Shown piece after piece: positions 9,201 through 23,195 of a DNA stretch of 64,000 bases; position 1 is the stretch's first letter; each line of letters starts with the position of its first letter. Origin of the DNA: Ideonella sp. (lineage in GTDB: Bacteria > Pseudomonadota > Gammaproteobacteria > Burkholderiales > Burkholderiaceae_C); NCBI GenBank assembly GCA_015075545.1, contig JABTUC010000001.1:496001-560000 (forward strand). Direction: 5' to 3'. Below the pieces are notes generated by a model. The model was not told the origin of the DNA, did no database searches, and was given only the letters and a program-made list of their open reading frames with translations. Position numbers and translations under genes: made by a program.

Positions 9201-10496
9201 TCAGGCGTCGGCTTCGGCGTTGGGGTCGGTGGCTTCGAGCTCGTAGCTGGCCGCGAGCATCGCGAGCCGTCCGACCACGCCGTACATGTAGAAGCGGTTG
9301 GGCGCGCTGACACCGGGCTTCTCCCCCGGGCGGGGCAGATGATGGCTGTCGGCGAAGGCCAGCGGCACGAAGCTCGAGCCCGGCGCGTTCAGGTTCTCGT
9401 CGACACCGCGCTCGGCGTGAACGCGGTAGAAACCGCCGACCACGTAGCGGTCGATCATGTAGACCACCGGCTCGGCCACCGCGTCGTTCATGCGCTCGTA
9501 GGTCGGCACGCCTTCCTGGATGATCACCTCGGTGATCGGCGCGCCTTCGCGGGTGACGCTCATCTTCTGGCGCACGAGGCGGCTCGGGTCGTCGAGATCC
9601 TTCAGGTCGCGCACCGTCATGATGCCCATGCCGCCGGTGCCGTTGTCGGCCTTGACGACCGCGAACGGCCGTTCGTTGATGCCGTACTCCTTGTACTTGC
9701 GGCGGATCTTGGCCAGCAGCGCCTCGACGTTGGCGCGCACGCAATCGAGCCCCTCGCTGGCGGCGAAGTCGACCTGCCCGCAGTGCAGGTGCATCGGGTT
9801 GATCAGCCACGGGTCCATGCCGAGCAGCTTGGCGAACTTGCGCGCGACCTCCTCGTAGGAGTCGAAGTGCCGGCTCTTGCGCCGCACCGCCCAGCCAGCG
9901 TGCAGCGGCGGCAGCAGGTATTGCTCGTGCAGGTTGAGCAGCACGCGCGGCACGCCCGCCGACAGGTCGTTGTTGAGCAGGATCGTGCAGGGGTCGAAGT
10001 CCTTCAGCCCGAGACGGCCACGGCTGCGCAGCAGCGGCTCGAGCGTCAGCTCGCCGCCGTCGGGCAACGTCAGCTTGGTCGGTGCCTTGACCGCGGGATC
10101 GAGCGAGCCGAGCCGCACGTTGAGCCCGGCCTGGTGGAAGATGCGCACCAGCCGCTGCAGGCTCGTGAGGTAGAACGTGTTGCGGATGTGGTCCTCGGGC
10201 AGCAGCAGCAGGTTCTTGGCCTCGGGACAGATCTTCTCGATCGCCGCCATCGCCGCCTGCACCGCCAGCGGCAGCATTTCGGGCGTCAGGTTGTTGAAGC
10301 CGGCTGGGAAGAGGTTGGTGTCGACCGGCGCCAGCTTGAAGCCGGCGTTGCGCAGATCGACCGAGCAATAGAACGGCGGCGTGTGCTCCATCCACTCGAG
10401 CCGGAACCAGCGCTCGATCGCCGGCATCGACTCCAGGACGCGTTGCTCGAGTTCGTTGATCGGACCCGTGAGCGCGGTGACGAGGTGCGGGACCAT
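9201..10496 (-). CDS. gshA: Glutamate-cysteine ligase, proteobacterial GshA family
   Basis: The 431-residue protein matches the GshA family found in betaproteobacteria and acidithiobacilli, which makes gamma-glutamylcysteine, the first step of glutathione synthesis, and is unrelated to E. coli GshA. Recognisable stretches are PPFYCSVDLRNAGFKLAPVD near the start, CTILLNNDLSAGVP and the nucleotide-binding FAVVKADNGTGGMGIM. The C-terminus has PNRFYMYGVVGRLAMLAASYELE. The start is ATG 10496 (MVPHLVTALT); an upstream extension lacks an ATG. It lies 120 bp downstream of amtB in the same direction and could be read through from the nitrogen operon or have its own promoter. Confidence 0.93.
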   Translation of the reverse strand: MVPHLVTALTGPINELEQRVLESMPAIERWFRLEWMEHTPPFYCSVDLRNAGFKLAPVDTNLFPAGFNNLTPEMLPLAVQAAMAAIEKICPEAKNLLLLPEDHIRNTFYLTSLQRLVRIFHQAGLNVRLGSLDPAVKAPTKLTLPDGGELTLEPLLRSRGRLGLKDFDPCTILLNNDLSAGVPRVLLNLHEQYLLPPLHAGWAVRRKSRHFDSYEEVARKFAKLLGMDPWLINPMHLHCGQVDFAASEGLDCVRANVEALLAKIRRKYKEYGINERPFAVVKADNGTGGMGIMTVRDLKDLDDPSRLVRQKMSVTREGAPITEVIIQEGVPTYERMNDAVAEPVVYMIDRYVVGGFYRVHAERGVDENLNAPGSSFVPLAFADSHHLPRPGEKPGVSAPNRFYMYGVVGRLAMLAASYELEATDPNAEADA

Positions 10497-10616
10497 ACGC
10501 TGCAGATGGGGCGGGCGAGCGGCAATTCTAGGCCGCAGGCGCGCCGGACGGACGGCGAGCACCATCGCGGTGCACCCCTGAGCGGAGTCCGCCTCCGCAC
10601 GGGCGGGCCCGCGACG

Positions 10617-12101
10617 CTACTTGCTGTAGGCGGTTTCGCCGTGCGAGGTGATGTCCAGGCCCTCGCGCTCGGCCTCCTCGCTGACACGCAGGCCGATCGT
10701 CAGATCGACGATCTTGTAGGCGATCGCCGCCACGATGCCCGACCAGACGATGGTCAGCAGCACCGCCTCGAGCTGGATCCAGAGCTGCGCGCCGATGCCG
10801 TTGGAGCCGACGCTGGCGGTGACCCAGTCGGTCACCAGCCCCGGCCCGCCGAGCGCCTGGTTGTTGAAGACGCCGGTCAGCAACGCGCCGACGATGCCGC
10901 CGACGCCGTGCACGCCGAACACGTCGAGCGAGTCGTCGGCGCCGAGCATCCTCTTGAGTCCGTTGACGCCCCACAGGCAGGCGAAGCCGGCGACGAAGCC
11001 GATCACGATCGCGCCCATCAGACCGACGTTGCCGGCCGCTGGCGTGATCGCCACCAGGCCCGCCACCGCGCCCGAGGCGGCGCCCAGCATCGAGGCCTGG
11101 CCACGCATCAGCGTCTCGCCGAGGCACCAGGCGAGCACCGCGGCCGCGGTGGCGGTGAAGGTGTTCATGAACGCCAGCACCGCCGAGTTGCCCGCTTCGA
11201 GCGCCGAGCCGGCGTTGAAGCCGAACCAGCCCACCCACAGCAGTGCGGCACCGACCATCGTCAGCGGCAGACTGTGCGGCACGAAGGCCTCGCGGCCGTA
11301 GCCCACGCGCTTGCCGGCCAGGAAGGCGCCCACCAGACCGGCCACCGCGGCGTTGATGTGCACCACGGTGCCGCCGGCGAAATCGAGCGCGCCCCACTGC
11401 CAGACGAGGCCGGCCTTGGCGTTCAGGGCCTCGACCACCTCCTTGCCGGTGTAGGCGTCGGGACCCATCCAGAACCACACCATGTGCGCGATCGGCACGT
11501 AGCTGAAGGTGAACCACAGCACCATGAACAGCAGCACGGCCGAGAACTTCATGCGCTCGGCGAACGCGCCGACGATCAGGCAGCAGGTGATGCCGGCGAA
11601 GGTGGCCTGGAACGCGGCGTACAGCAACTCGGGGATCACGACGCCCTTGCTGAAGGTGGCGGCCATGGCGAACGTGCCGGCGCGGGCATCGAACAGGCCC
11701 TTCAGGAACAGCCGATCGAAGCCGCCGAAGAAGCGGTTGCCCTCGGTGAACGCCAGGCTGTAGCCGTAGAGAGCCCACAGCACGACGATCAGCGAGAAGG
11801 TGACCATCACCTGCATCAGAACCGACAGCATGTTCTTGCTGCGCACCAGGCCGCCGTAGAACAGCGCCAGGCCCGGCACCGTCATCAGGATCACCAGCAG
11901 CGTGGCGACGATCATCCAGGCCACGTCACCCTTGTTGGCCACCGGTGCAGGGGCAGCCGCGACAGGCCCGGAAGCCACCGCAGCGGGCGCGGCCGCCGTC
12001 GCGGCCATAGGCGCCGAGGCCGCCGTGGTCTGGGCCAGCGACGCGCCCCCCAGACCCAGCAGTGCCATGCCGAGCGCGATCGAAGCGATGAGCTTTCTCA
12101 T
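10617..12101 (-). CDS. amtB: Ammonium transporter
   Basis: The 494-residue protein has a cleavable signal peptide (MRKLIASIALGMALLGLGGASLAQ), an Ala/Pro-rich linker to about residue 70, and then eleven transmembrane helices. The twin pore histidines are visible in GTVVHINAA and DVFGVHGVGG, and the family segment WMIVATLLVILMTVPGLALFYGGLVRSKN is intact. It conducts ammonia across the inner membrane and is gated by GlnK. The start at 12101 (AAAGG upstream) is preferred over an in-frame start at 12146 because the signal peptide begins there. It follows glnK by 31 bp, so the two are one transcription unit under the sigma-54 promoter near 13.32 kb. Confidence 0.96.
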   Translation of the reverse strand: MRKLIASIALGMALLGLGGASLAQTTAASAPMAATAAAPAAVASGPVAAAPAPVANKGDVAWMIVATLLVILMTVPGLALFYGGLVRSKNMLSVLMQVMVTFSLIVVLWALYGYSLAFTEGNRFFGGFDRLFLKGLFDARAGTFAMAATFSKGVVIPELLYAAFQATFAGITCCLIVGAFAERMKFSAVLLFMVLWFTFSYVPIAHMVWFWMGPDAYTGKEVVEALNAKAGLVWQWGALDFAGGTVVHINAAVAGLVGAFLAGKRVGYGREAFVPHSLPLTMVGAALLWVGWFGFNAGSALEAGNSAVLAFMNTFTATAAAVLAWCLGETLMRGQASMLGAASGAVAGLVAITPAAGNVGLMGAIVIGFVAGFACLWGVNGLKRMLGADDSLDVFGVHGVGGIVGALLTGVFNNQALGGPGLVTDWVTASVGSNGIGAQLWIQLEAVLLTIVWSGIVAAIAYKIVDLTIGLRVSEEAEREGLDITSHGETAYSK

Positions 12102-12132
12102 GTTGCAGCCTTTGTGTGGACGCGCAGGTCGA

Positions 12133-13308
<1,176 letters not shown>

Positions 13309-13312
13309 TCAC

Positions 13313-13328
13313 AGCACCTTCCGTGCCA
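13313..13328 (-). promoter_or_regulatory. Sigma-54 promoter of the porin-glnK-amtB operon
   Basis: On the minus strand TGGCACGGAAGGTGCT matches the sigma-54 consensus TGGCACG-N4-TTGCW at all conserved positions except one T. The -24 GG is at 13327-13326 and the -12 GC at 13315-13314. Transcription would start near 13302, about 45 bases before the porin ATG. Confidence 0.8.
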
Positions 13329-13390
13329 TCGTCGGCACGCCGTAGGCGCGCGCGAGAGGCTCCGAACGCGCCCTCGCGCGGCGCGGCGCG

Positions 13391-13436
13391 GCACCAATCC
13401 GGTGAACCGCAGGCCGCAGCGGCACCGCTGCGGTGC
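13391..13436 (-). promoter_or_regulatory. Two NtrC-type enhancer sites
   Basis: GCACCGCTGCGGTGC (13422-13436) is a perfect GCACC-N5-GGTGC dyad and GCACCAATCCGGTGA (13391-13405) matches it at all but the last base. Their centres are 31 bp apart, at about -96 and -127 from the predicted sigma-54 start. This closely resembles the paired sites upstream of E. coli glnAp2. Confidence 0.75.
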
Positions 13437-13475
13437 GGTCGCAGCGGGCAGAATCGCGGCGGGAGGAACGCGGCG

Positions 13476-15005
13476 ATGGCGCTGGCGGTGGTGATCAGCC
13501 GCTCGATCGACGGCCTGGACGCGCCCGAGGTTCAGGTGGAGGTGCACCTGGCCAATGGGCTGCCCAGCTTCACGCTGGTGGGCCTGGCCGACACCGAGGT
13601 CAAGGAGGCGCGCGAGCGCGTGCGCGCCGCGCTCGCCAACAGCGGGTTCGCGTTCCCGACCAACAAGCGCATCACCGTCAGCCTGGCGCCCGCTGATCTG
13701 CCCAAGGAGTCGGGGCGCTTCGACCTGCCGATCGCCCTCGGCATCCTGGCTGCCGACGGCCAGCTCGATGGCGCGCGCCTGGCACGGCACGAGTTCGCCG
13801 GCGAACTGTCGCTGGCCGGCGACTTGCGCCCGGTGCGCGGCGCACTTGCGCTGGCGCTGGCGCTGCGGCGTCAGGGCACGCAGCGTGCGCTGGTGCTGCC
13901 TGCCACCAGCGCGAGCGAGGCGGCGCTCGCCCGTGGCCTCGACGTGCGCGCGGCCGATCACCTGCTGCAGGTGGTGCGCGCGATGGCCAGCGGCGACGAC
14001 GTGCCCGCGCTGCCTGCGGCGGTGCCGTTGCAGCTCGCCGACGACGAAACAGCACCGGACCTGCGCGATGTCAAAGGCCAGTCGGCCGCCAAGCGTGCGC
14101 TCGAGATCGCCGCTGCCGGCGGCCACAGCGTGCTGATGATCGGGCCGCCGGGCAGCGGCAAGTCGATGCTCGCGCAGCGGCTGCCCGGCCTGCTGCCGCC
14201 GATGACCGAGGACGAGGCGCTGGCCAGCGCGGCGCTGCAGGGGTTGGCGACGCGCGGCATCGAGGCCGGGCAGTGGGGGCGGCGGCCGGTGCGCGCACCG
14301 CATCACACCGCGAGCGCGGTGGCGCTGGTCGGCGGCGGTTCACCGCCGCGCCCTGGTGAGATCTCGCTGGCGCACGGTGGCGTGTTGTTCCTCGACGAGC
14401 TGCCCGAGTTCGCACGCGCGAGCCTCGAGGCGCTGCGCGAGCCGCTCGAAACCGGCCGCATCACGATCTCGCGCGCGGCGCGGCAGGCGATGTTCCCGGC
14501 GCGCTTCCAATTGGTGGCGGCGATGAACCCGTGCCCGTGCGGCTGGCTCGGCGCGCCCAACGGCAGTGGCCAGCGTTGCCGTTGCACGCCCGACCAGATC
14601 GCGCGCTACCAGGGCCGCATCTCGGGGCCGCTGCTCGATCGCATCGACCTGCAGGTCGAGGTGCACGCCGCGCCGGCACAGCAGATGCTGGAGCGCGGCG
14701 ACGGCGACGCCTCGGCGCAGGTGGCGCAGCGCGTGGCTGTCGCGCGCGAGCGCCAGCGGCAGCGCCAGGGCACGGTGAACGCCGAACTGAGCGCGGCGCA
14801 GATCGACGAGCACTGCGCGCTCGACGCGGCAAGCCGCCAGTTCGCGCAGCGCGCCGCCGCGCAACTGGGCTGGTCGGGCCGCAGCCTGCACCGCGTGATC
14901 AAGCTCGCGCGCACGATCGCCGATCTGGCCGGCGCGGCGGCGATCGGCGCGGCCCACCTCGGCGAGGCGATGCAGCTCCGCCGCGGCCTGCCTGAACGCG
15001 AGTGA
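13476..15005 (+). CDS. comM: ComM/YifB-type AAA+ ATPase
   Basis: The 509-residue protein has the Mg-chelatase-like fold. The N-terminal Lon-protease-like domain has LPSFTLVGLADTEVKEARERVRAAL. Walker A is GPPGSGKS, Walker B is GVLFLDELPEF, and a cysteine-rich segment CPCGWLG...CRCTPDQIARYQGRISGP follows, with the Arg finger region LLDRIDLQVEV. ComM is a hexameric helicase that promotes branch migration during natural transformation. The ATG at 13476 is preceded by GGGAGG. It is divergent from the porin operon, so its promoter shares the 219-bp spacer with the NtrC sites, and it converges with the DUF1501 gene 13 bp away. Confidence 0.94.
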   Translation: MALAVVISRSIDGLDAPEVQVEVHLANGLPSFTLVGLADTEVKEARERVRAALANSGFAFPTNKRITVSLAPADLPKESGRFDLPIALGILAADGQLDGARLARHEFAGELSLAGDLRPVRGALALALALRRQGTQRALVLPATSASEAALARGLDVRAADHLLQVVRAMASGDDVPALPAAVPLQLADDETAPDLRDVKGQSAAKRALEIAAAGGHSVLMIGPPGSGKSMLAQRLPGLLPPMTEDEALASAALQGLATRGIEAGQWGRRPVRAPHHTASAVALVGGGSPPRPGEISLAHGGVLFLDELPEFARASLEALREPLETGRITISRAARQAMFPARFQLVAAMNPCPCGWLGAPNGSGQRCRCTPDQIARYQGRISGPLLDRIDLQVEVHAAPAQQMLERGDGDASAQVAQRVAVARERQRQRQGTVNAELSAAQIDEHCALDAASRQFAQRAAAQLGWSGRSLHRVIKLARTIADLAGAAAIGAAHLGEAMQLRRGLPERE

Positions 15006-15018
15006 GCGCGCGCGGCCG

Positions 15019-16590
15019 TCAGACCATGAAGCCGAGGTTGCTGCTCGCGAACTGCCCGAGGTTCGGAAAGACTTCGAGCAGCTGCGACTCGCTGGCGCCG
15101 AACCAGCGGCCGAGCGTGGCACCCATCTGATCGACCGCGGTCGACGGCAGCAGCGCGCCGTTGCCGAGCTGGTCGGGGCTGGAGTCGAAGTTGTTGTTGT
15201 TGGCGTTCTTCGTGCCGAGCACCGGGAACGTGCCGAAGAGCTTGCCGCCATCGACCGCCCCGCCCATCACGAAGTGGTGGCTGCCCCAGCCGTGGTCGGT
15301 GCCGTCGCCGTTGCTGGTGAAGGTGCGGCCGAAGTCGCTGGCGGTGAAGGTGGTGACGCGGCTGCGCGCACCCATCAGGCCGAGCGTGGCGTCGAAGTAG
15401 CTCAGGCCCTGCGCCAGCCGCGCCATCAGGTCGGCCTGCGAGCGGTTCTGGTTGTCGTGGGTGTCGAAGCCGCCGACGCTGACGAAGAACACCTGGCGGC
15501 TGGCGCCGATGGCGGCGTTGCCCGCCGCGTCGATCATCCGCGCCACGAGCTGGAACTGCTGCGCCACCGAGTTGGCCGCGTTGGCGCCGGTCAGCGGGTT
15601 GGCGTACATCAGGCGTGGGTCGGTGTTGGCGTTGTAGTTGCCGCTGGTGGGCGGCGTACCGAACAGCGGGTCGCTCGCCGGCTTGAGCGCACCGCTGAGC
15701 GCCGCTTCGGCGTCGAGCGAGCGCTGCGCCACCGCGGCGACATCGCGCTCGAACACGTGCGCAGCGCTGGTGCGCGCGACGATGCGCTTCATCGCCGTGC
15801 CGACCCCGGCCGAGCCGTAGACGCGGCCGCTGCCGTCGACGCCCATGCGGATCGCGCCGCCGGTGCTCACCTGGTACTGGCGCACCTGCGTGCCCGACAG
15901 CCACACCGCGCTGCCGCTGGCCGACACCGCGGTGAACACCGGCTTGCTGTTCATGCCGACCAGCATGTCGGCCAGGCGGCCGCCCCAGCCGTGGGTGGCG
16001 CCTTCGGGCGCCAGTGCCTGCCAGGTGTTGGCCTGGTCGTTGTGCGAGAACAGGCTCGGCGGCTTCGGGTGGCTCGCCTGCCCGTACTGCGCCTTGTTGG
16101 TCGGGCGCAGCAGCGGGCCGACGTTGGCCAGCACCGCGAGCCGCCGGTCGGTGTTGAACAGCGTCTGCAGCGACCCCATCAACGGGTGCAGCGCGAAGCC
16201 GACGCCGGGCCGGTTGCTGGCATTGATCGGCAGCACGCCGCCGAGCCGCGCCGGCGAGCCCGCGGCGGCTGCGCCGTCGGGCGCGGTGCCGGGGGCCAGC
16301 AGCGCGATCGAATCGGGCGCCTGGTTGCGCACCGCGCTGTAGTTGGCGAACGGTGTCGCGTCGGTGGGCAGCACCATGTTGTAGGCGTCGTTGCCGCCGA
16401 ACAGGAAGACGCACACCAGCGCGCGGTAGTCGCCCGCCGACTGCGCGGCGGCGTTGCCGATCGCGGTGAGGTTCAGCGCCAGCGGCGCGCCGGCGCCGGC
16501 CAGCGCGCCGAACGCAGCGCTGTGGCGCAGGAAGAGCCGCCTGGAGGCATCGAAACGAACGATCGATTTCATGGCTGGGGCCCTCGTCAT
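15019..16590 (-). CDS. DUF1501 domain protein, Tat-exported
   Basis: The protein has 523 residues from the ATG at 16590, which overlaps the DUF1800 stop as ATGA. A second ATG at 16572 (MKSIVRFDA, preceded by GAGGG) is an equally good start. The N-terminus carries a twin-arginine signal, SRRLFLR followed by a hydrophobic stretch ending AAAQ. The body has VCVFLFGGNDAYNMVLPTD, SHNDQANTWQ and VTTFTASDFGRTFTSNGDGTDHGWG, typical of DUF1501, which is related to the alkaline-phosphatase/sulfatase superfamily. Function is unknown. It is cotranscribed with the DUF1800 lipoprotein, a widely conserved pairing, so the two likely act together in the periplasm. Confidence 0.9.
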   Translation of the reverse strand: MTRAPAMKSIVRFDASRRLFLRHSAAFGALAGAGAPLALNLTAIGNAAAQSAGDYRALVCVFLFGGNDAYNMVLPTDATPFANYSAVRNQAPDSIALLAPGTAPDGAAAAGSPARLGGVLPINASNRPGVGFALHPLMGSLQTLFNTDRRLAVLANVGPLLRPTNKAQYGQASHPKPPSLFSHNDQANTWQALAPEGATHGWGGRLADMLVGMNSKPVFTAVSASGSAVWLSGTQVRQYQVSTGGAIRMGVDGSGRVYGSAGVGTAMKRIVARTSAAHVFERDVAAVAQRSLDAEAALSGALKPASDPLFGTPPTSGNYNANTDPRLMYANPLTGANAANSVAQQFQLVARMIDAAGNAAIGASRQVFFVSVGGFDTHDNQNRSQADLMARLAQGLSYFDATLGLMGARSRVTTFTASDFGRTFTSNGDGTDHGWGSHHFVMGGAVDGGKLFGTFPVLGTKNANNNNFDSSPDQLGNGALLPSTAVDQMGATLGRWFGASESQLLEVFPNLGQFASSNLGFMV

Positions 16591-18359
16591 TTCTGCACCA
16601 GGAACTCGGGCGACACCATCGCCAGGAAGACAGCCGCGTTGACGCGGTTGCGCCGGGCGGTGGCGATCTGCGCCGCGTTGTTCGCGGTCGGCGCCGGAAT
16701 GACGATGCTCGTGACCGCCCCCTGGATCTCGGTCTTCAGGTCGGCCGGCATCGCGCCGTACAGCAGCTTGGCGTCGACGCGATCGACCAGCGCGGCCGGC
16801 TGGTCGGCCAGCGCGATCTCGGCAGTGAAGTCGGGCTGCAGGTCGCGCCGGTTGGTGCCGCTGGCATTGGTGGTGGCGCCGACGCCGCTGGCGATGGCGT
16901 CGCGCATCGTGTTCACGTAGCCCGCGGCGCTCGTCTCGTGCAGGATCTGCATCTCGGGCACCGCCAGCGACTGCGTCGCGGCCTCGGTGCCGGGCGGCAC
17001 GTAGCCGGGGCGGTAGAAATTGAACACGCTGGGTGCGCGCAGCGGCGTCTGGCCGAGCGAGGTGGCCGGGCTGTCGGTGTTGCCGATGCGGTAGTTGCCG
17101 GTGTCGGAGCGGTAGCCGAACGCGCGCAGCAGCGCCGACAGCCGCAGCACCGGCTCGCGCAGCTTGCCCGCGGTGGGCGAGGCCGCGCGCGCCTCGGGGT
17201 TCAGCAGCACCGCCTTGACCACCGCCTTCATGTCGCCGCGCACGCCGGCGCCGTTGTTGGCGAAGGCATCGGCCACCGCCTTGACATAGGCCGGGCTCGG
17301 GTTGCTGGTGACCAGGCGCTGGATCAGCTGCTTGCCGATGAACGGGCCGACGTTCGGGTGCTGGTAGATCGTGTCGAGCGCGCTGCGCAGGCTGGCCTGC
17401 GGATCGGCCGTGCCCTGCGCCGGAATCGTCGCGCCGAGGAAGCTCTTGACCTCGGTGCTGTGGAACTGCGGGTAGCCGACCATCGGCTTGAACGCGCGGT
17501 CGGGGTCCGACACGCCGCCCGACGATCCGCTGTAGAAGCAGCCGCTGGCCGGCGCCGCCGGGCAGGCCCAGCTGAAGCCGGTGAACACGCGCGCCAGGCC
17601 GGCGATGTCGGCCGGCGTGTAGGTCTCGATCTCCTTGCCGCCCTGGATCTTCGGCGTGCCGTCTGCGTTCAGCTCGAGCAGGCCGATCGAGAACAGCTGC
17701 ATCACCTCGCGCGCGTAGTTCTCGTCGGGCACGCGGCCGGTGCGCGCATCGGCCTTCTGATTGCGCAGGTGCGACAGGTACACGCCCATCATCGGGTGCA
17801 GCGACACCGCCTCGATCAGCGCGCGGTAGTTGCCCAGGCCCTTGTCGCCGAGCATGTCGAGCCACGCCGCCACCGCCCGCGGGTTGTCGCCGACGGTGCC
17901 GTCGGCCATCGAGATGACGATGATCTGCGACAGCGCATACGCGACGCGCTGGCGCAGTTGGTCTTCGCCCGACACCGCCTGCTGCCAGAACGAGTAGAAG
18001 ACTTCGTTCTGTCCGGCCGCTGAGTTCGGATCCACCGCCTTCAGCGCCGCGTCGGCCGCCTCCCAGCTCGCGCGGTGCGACCTCGCCGGCAGCGCGAGCT
18101 GCTCGTCGACCCAGGCGGCGTAGCCGATCGCCATCAGGCGGTCGACCGCCGCGTCGGTAGGCCCGAACGTCGACTTGGCGAGGAACGCAGCGGCCTCGCT
18201 GCGCGAGGCCGGCAGCGCGGCCGGATCCGGAGTGCTTTCCTCCTCCTTCGAGCCGCCGCACGCCGCGAGCAACGCGCTCGCCGCGATGGCCAGCAGCGCC
18301 GCGCGCCACGGTTGGCGCGCCGTGCCTCGGTCGCGCCCCGGATGCAAGACCAGCCCCAT
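16587..18359 (-). CDS. DUF1800 domain lipoprotein
   Basis: The 590-residue protein has a lipoprotein signal (LLAIAASALLAACGG, Cys near residue 34), so it should be anchored to a membrane facing the periplasm. The DUF1800 body starts ASRSEAAAFLAKSTFGPT and includes LRQRVAYALSQIIVIS, DENYAREVMQLFSIGLLELN and ARVFTGFSW. No enzyme motif is recognisable. The ATG at 18359 follows GGGAGGACGAC. It is the first gene of a two-gene operon; its stop overlaps the DUF1501 start. Confidence 0.9.
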   Translation of the reverse strand: MGLVLHPGRDRGTARQPWRAALLAIAASALLAACGGSKEEESTPDPAALPASRSEAAAFLAKSTFGPTDAAVDRLMAIGYAAWVDEQLALPARSHRASWEAADAALKAVDPNSAAGQNEVFYSFWQQAVSGEDQLRQRVAYALSQIIVISMADGTVGDNPRAVAAWLDMLGDKGLGNYRALIEAVSLHPMMGVYLSHLRNQKADARTGRVPDENYAREVMQLFSIGLLELNADGTPKIQGGKEIETYTPADIAGLARVFTGFSWACPAAPASGCFYSGSSGGVSDPDRAFKPMVGYPQFHSTEVKSFLGATIPAQGTADPQASLRSALDTIYQHPNVGPFIGKQLIQRLVTSNPSPAYVKAVADAFANNGAGVRGDMKAVVKAVLLNPEARAASPTAGKLREPVLRLSALLRAFGYRSDTGNYRIGNTDSPATSLGQTPLRAPSVFNFYRPGYVPPGTEAATQSLAVPEMQILHETSAAGYVNTMRDAIASGVGATTNASGTNRRDLQPDFTAEIALADQPAALVDRVDAKLLYGAMPADLKTEIQGAVTSIVIPAPTANNAAQIATARRNRVNAAVFLAMVSPEFLVQK

Positions 18360-18530
18360 GTCGTCCTCCCACGCCGCAGCAGTGCCGGGCCGCGCGATTC
18401 TTGTGCCGGCGCGGCGCCGCCGTGTACCAACTTGTTCTGCCCGCGCGGCGGCCGCCTTACACGGGCACGCAATTGCAACCGTGCGACGCCGCGCGTGACC
18501 GTGCGCAGCGCGCCAGGCGCGCGGGGTCGC

Positions 18531-21266
<2,736 letters not shown>

Positions 21267-21493
21267 CGCGGCGGCCTCGGTGCATGCGGCCGGACTGTCG
21301 CGCTCACCGCGCGGCCTGCTGGCCTCGGGTGAGCGCCGTTGCTGCCCAGGCTGCGTCGGCGGCCTGCGGCCCGAGCCTGGCGGTGTCTCATGACGCCGTC
21401 GCAACGCTCCTCGGACCGTGCGGCGATTCTACGGATTTGCGCGACACTGGCGATCCCTCGCGCGCGGGCCCGCGCGCCGCCTCGCGCCTGCGA

Positions 21494-22054
21494 ATGCTCC
21501 GTTCGATCGTCACCGCCTCGGCCGTCGCGCTCGCCATCTCGATGGCCGGCTGCGGCAGCTTGCCCTCCGGGTCAGGGAGCGCCGGGGCTTCCGCGGCCGA
21601 GCCGCCGCGCCCGGGCCAGCCACCGCCCAACGTGCTGGCCGCCGAAGTCAGCTGGATGAAGCAGCTGTTCGAGGGCACGCCGGTGGCCATCGTCGCCGAG
21701 AGCGACGGCGCGATGCGCGTCGACGTACCGCTGGACTTCTCGTTCGACGCCAGGTCGAGCTCGCCCAAGCCGCCGCTGCGTGCGGTGATGGACAAGGTGG
21801 CACAGACGCTGGCGCGCCAGCCGAGCGCCAAGGTGCACGTGGGCACTCCCGGCCCGCCCGCGCGCATCGCGGCGATGCGCAAGTACCTGACCCAGCGTGG
21901 CGTGATCGGCCTGCGCGTCGTGGGGCTGAGCGCGCCGCCCGGCGATGCGGTCACGCTGCGCGTGGTGCCCGGCCCGATCGCGATCGACCGGCTCGAGGAT
22001 CAATCGCTGCCGGCGCCGACGCACGCCTTCCCGGCAAGCCGAGGCAAGTCGTGA
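21494..22054 (+). CDS. Predicted lipoprotein with degenerate OmpA-like C-terminus
   Basis: The 186-residue protein begins MLRSIVTASAVALAISMAGC, a lipoprotein signal with the acylated cysteine at residue 20. After a Pro/Ser-rich linker, VDVPLDFSFDARSSSPKPPL and LARQPSAKVHVGTPGPPARIAAMRKYLTQRGV resemble the first strand, helix and GHTD region of OmpA-type peptidoglycan-binding domains, but the Asp and Arg anchor residues are not clearly kept. It is encoded between the two methionine synthase genes on the opposite strand: divergent from the large one and converging with the small one, 9 bp away. It could tether envelope layers; this is inference. Confidence 0.7.
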   Translation: MLRSIVTASAVALAISMAGCGSLPSGSGSAGASAAEPPRPGQPPPNVLAAEVSWMKQLFEGTPVAIVAESDGAMRVDVPLDFSFDARSSSPKPPLRAVMDKVAQTLARQPSAKVHVGTPGPPARIAAMRKYLTQRGVIGLRVVGLSAPPGDAVTLRVVPGPIAIDRLEDQSLPAPTHAFPASRGKS

Positions 22055-22063
22055 CACCGGGGT

Positions 22064-23122
<1,059 letters not shown>

Positions 23123-23195
23123 CGGGGGATTGTAGGAAGCCGGGCCGGGCTGCGTCGGCCGTGGTTGCGGCGCGCGGCAGGGCCTCGCGTGCCGT

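Noticed and set aside
15019-18372. A single 1,117-codon frame on the minus strand spanning the DUF1501 and DUF1800 genes
   Set aside because: Only its C-terminal half is a real protein (DUF1501); the upstream half is the DUF1800 gene read out of frame, Arg/Gly-rich and without motifs.
23123-23195. Cobalamin riboswitch ahead of the methionine synthase homocysteine module
   Set aside because: The spacer is only 73 bp and has no B12-box (GCCACTG-type) sequence.
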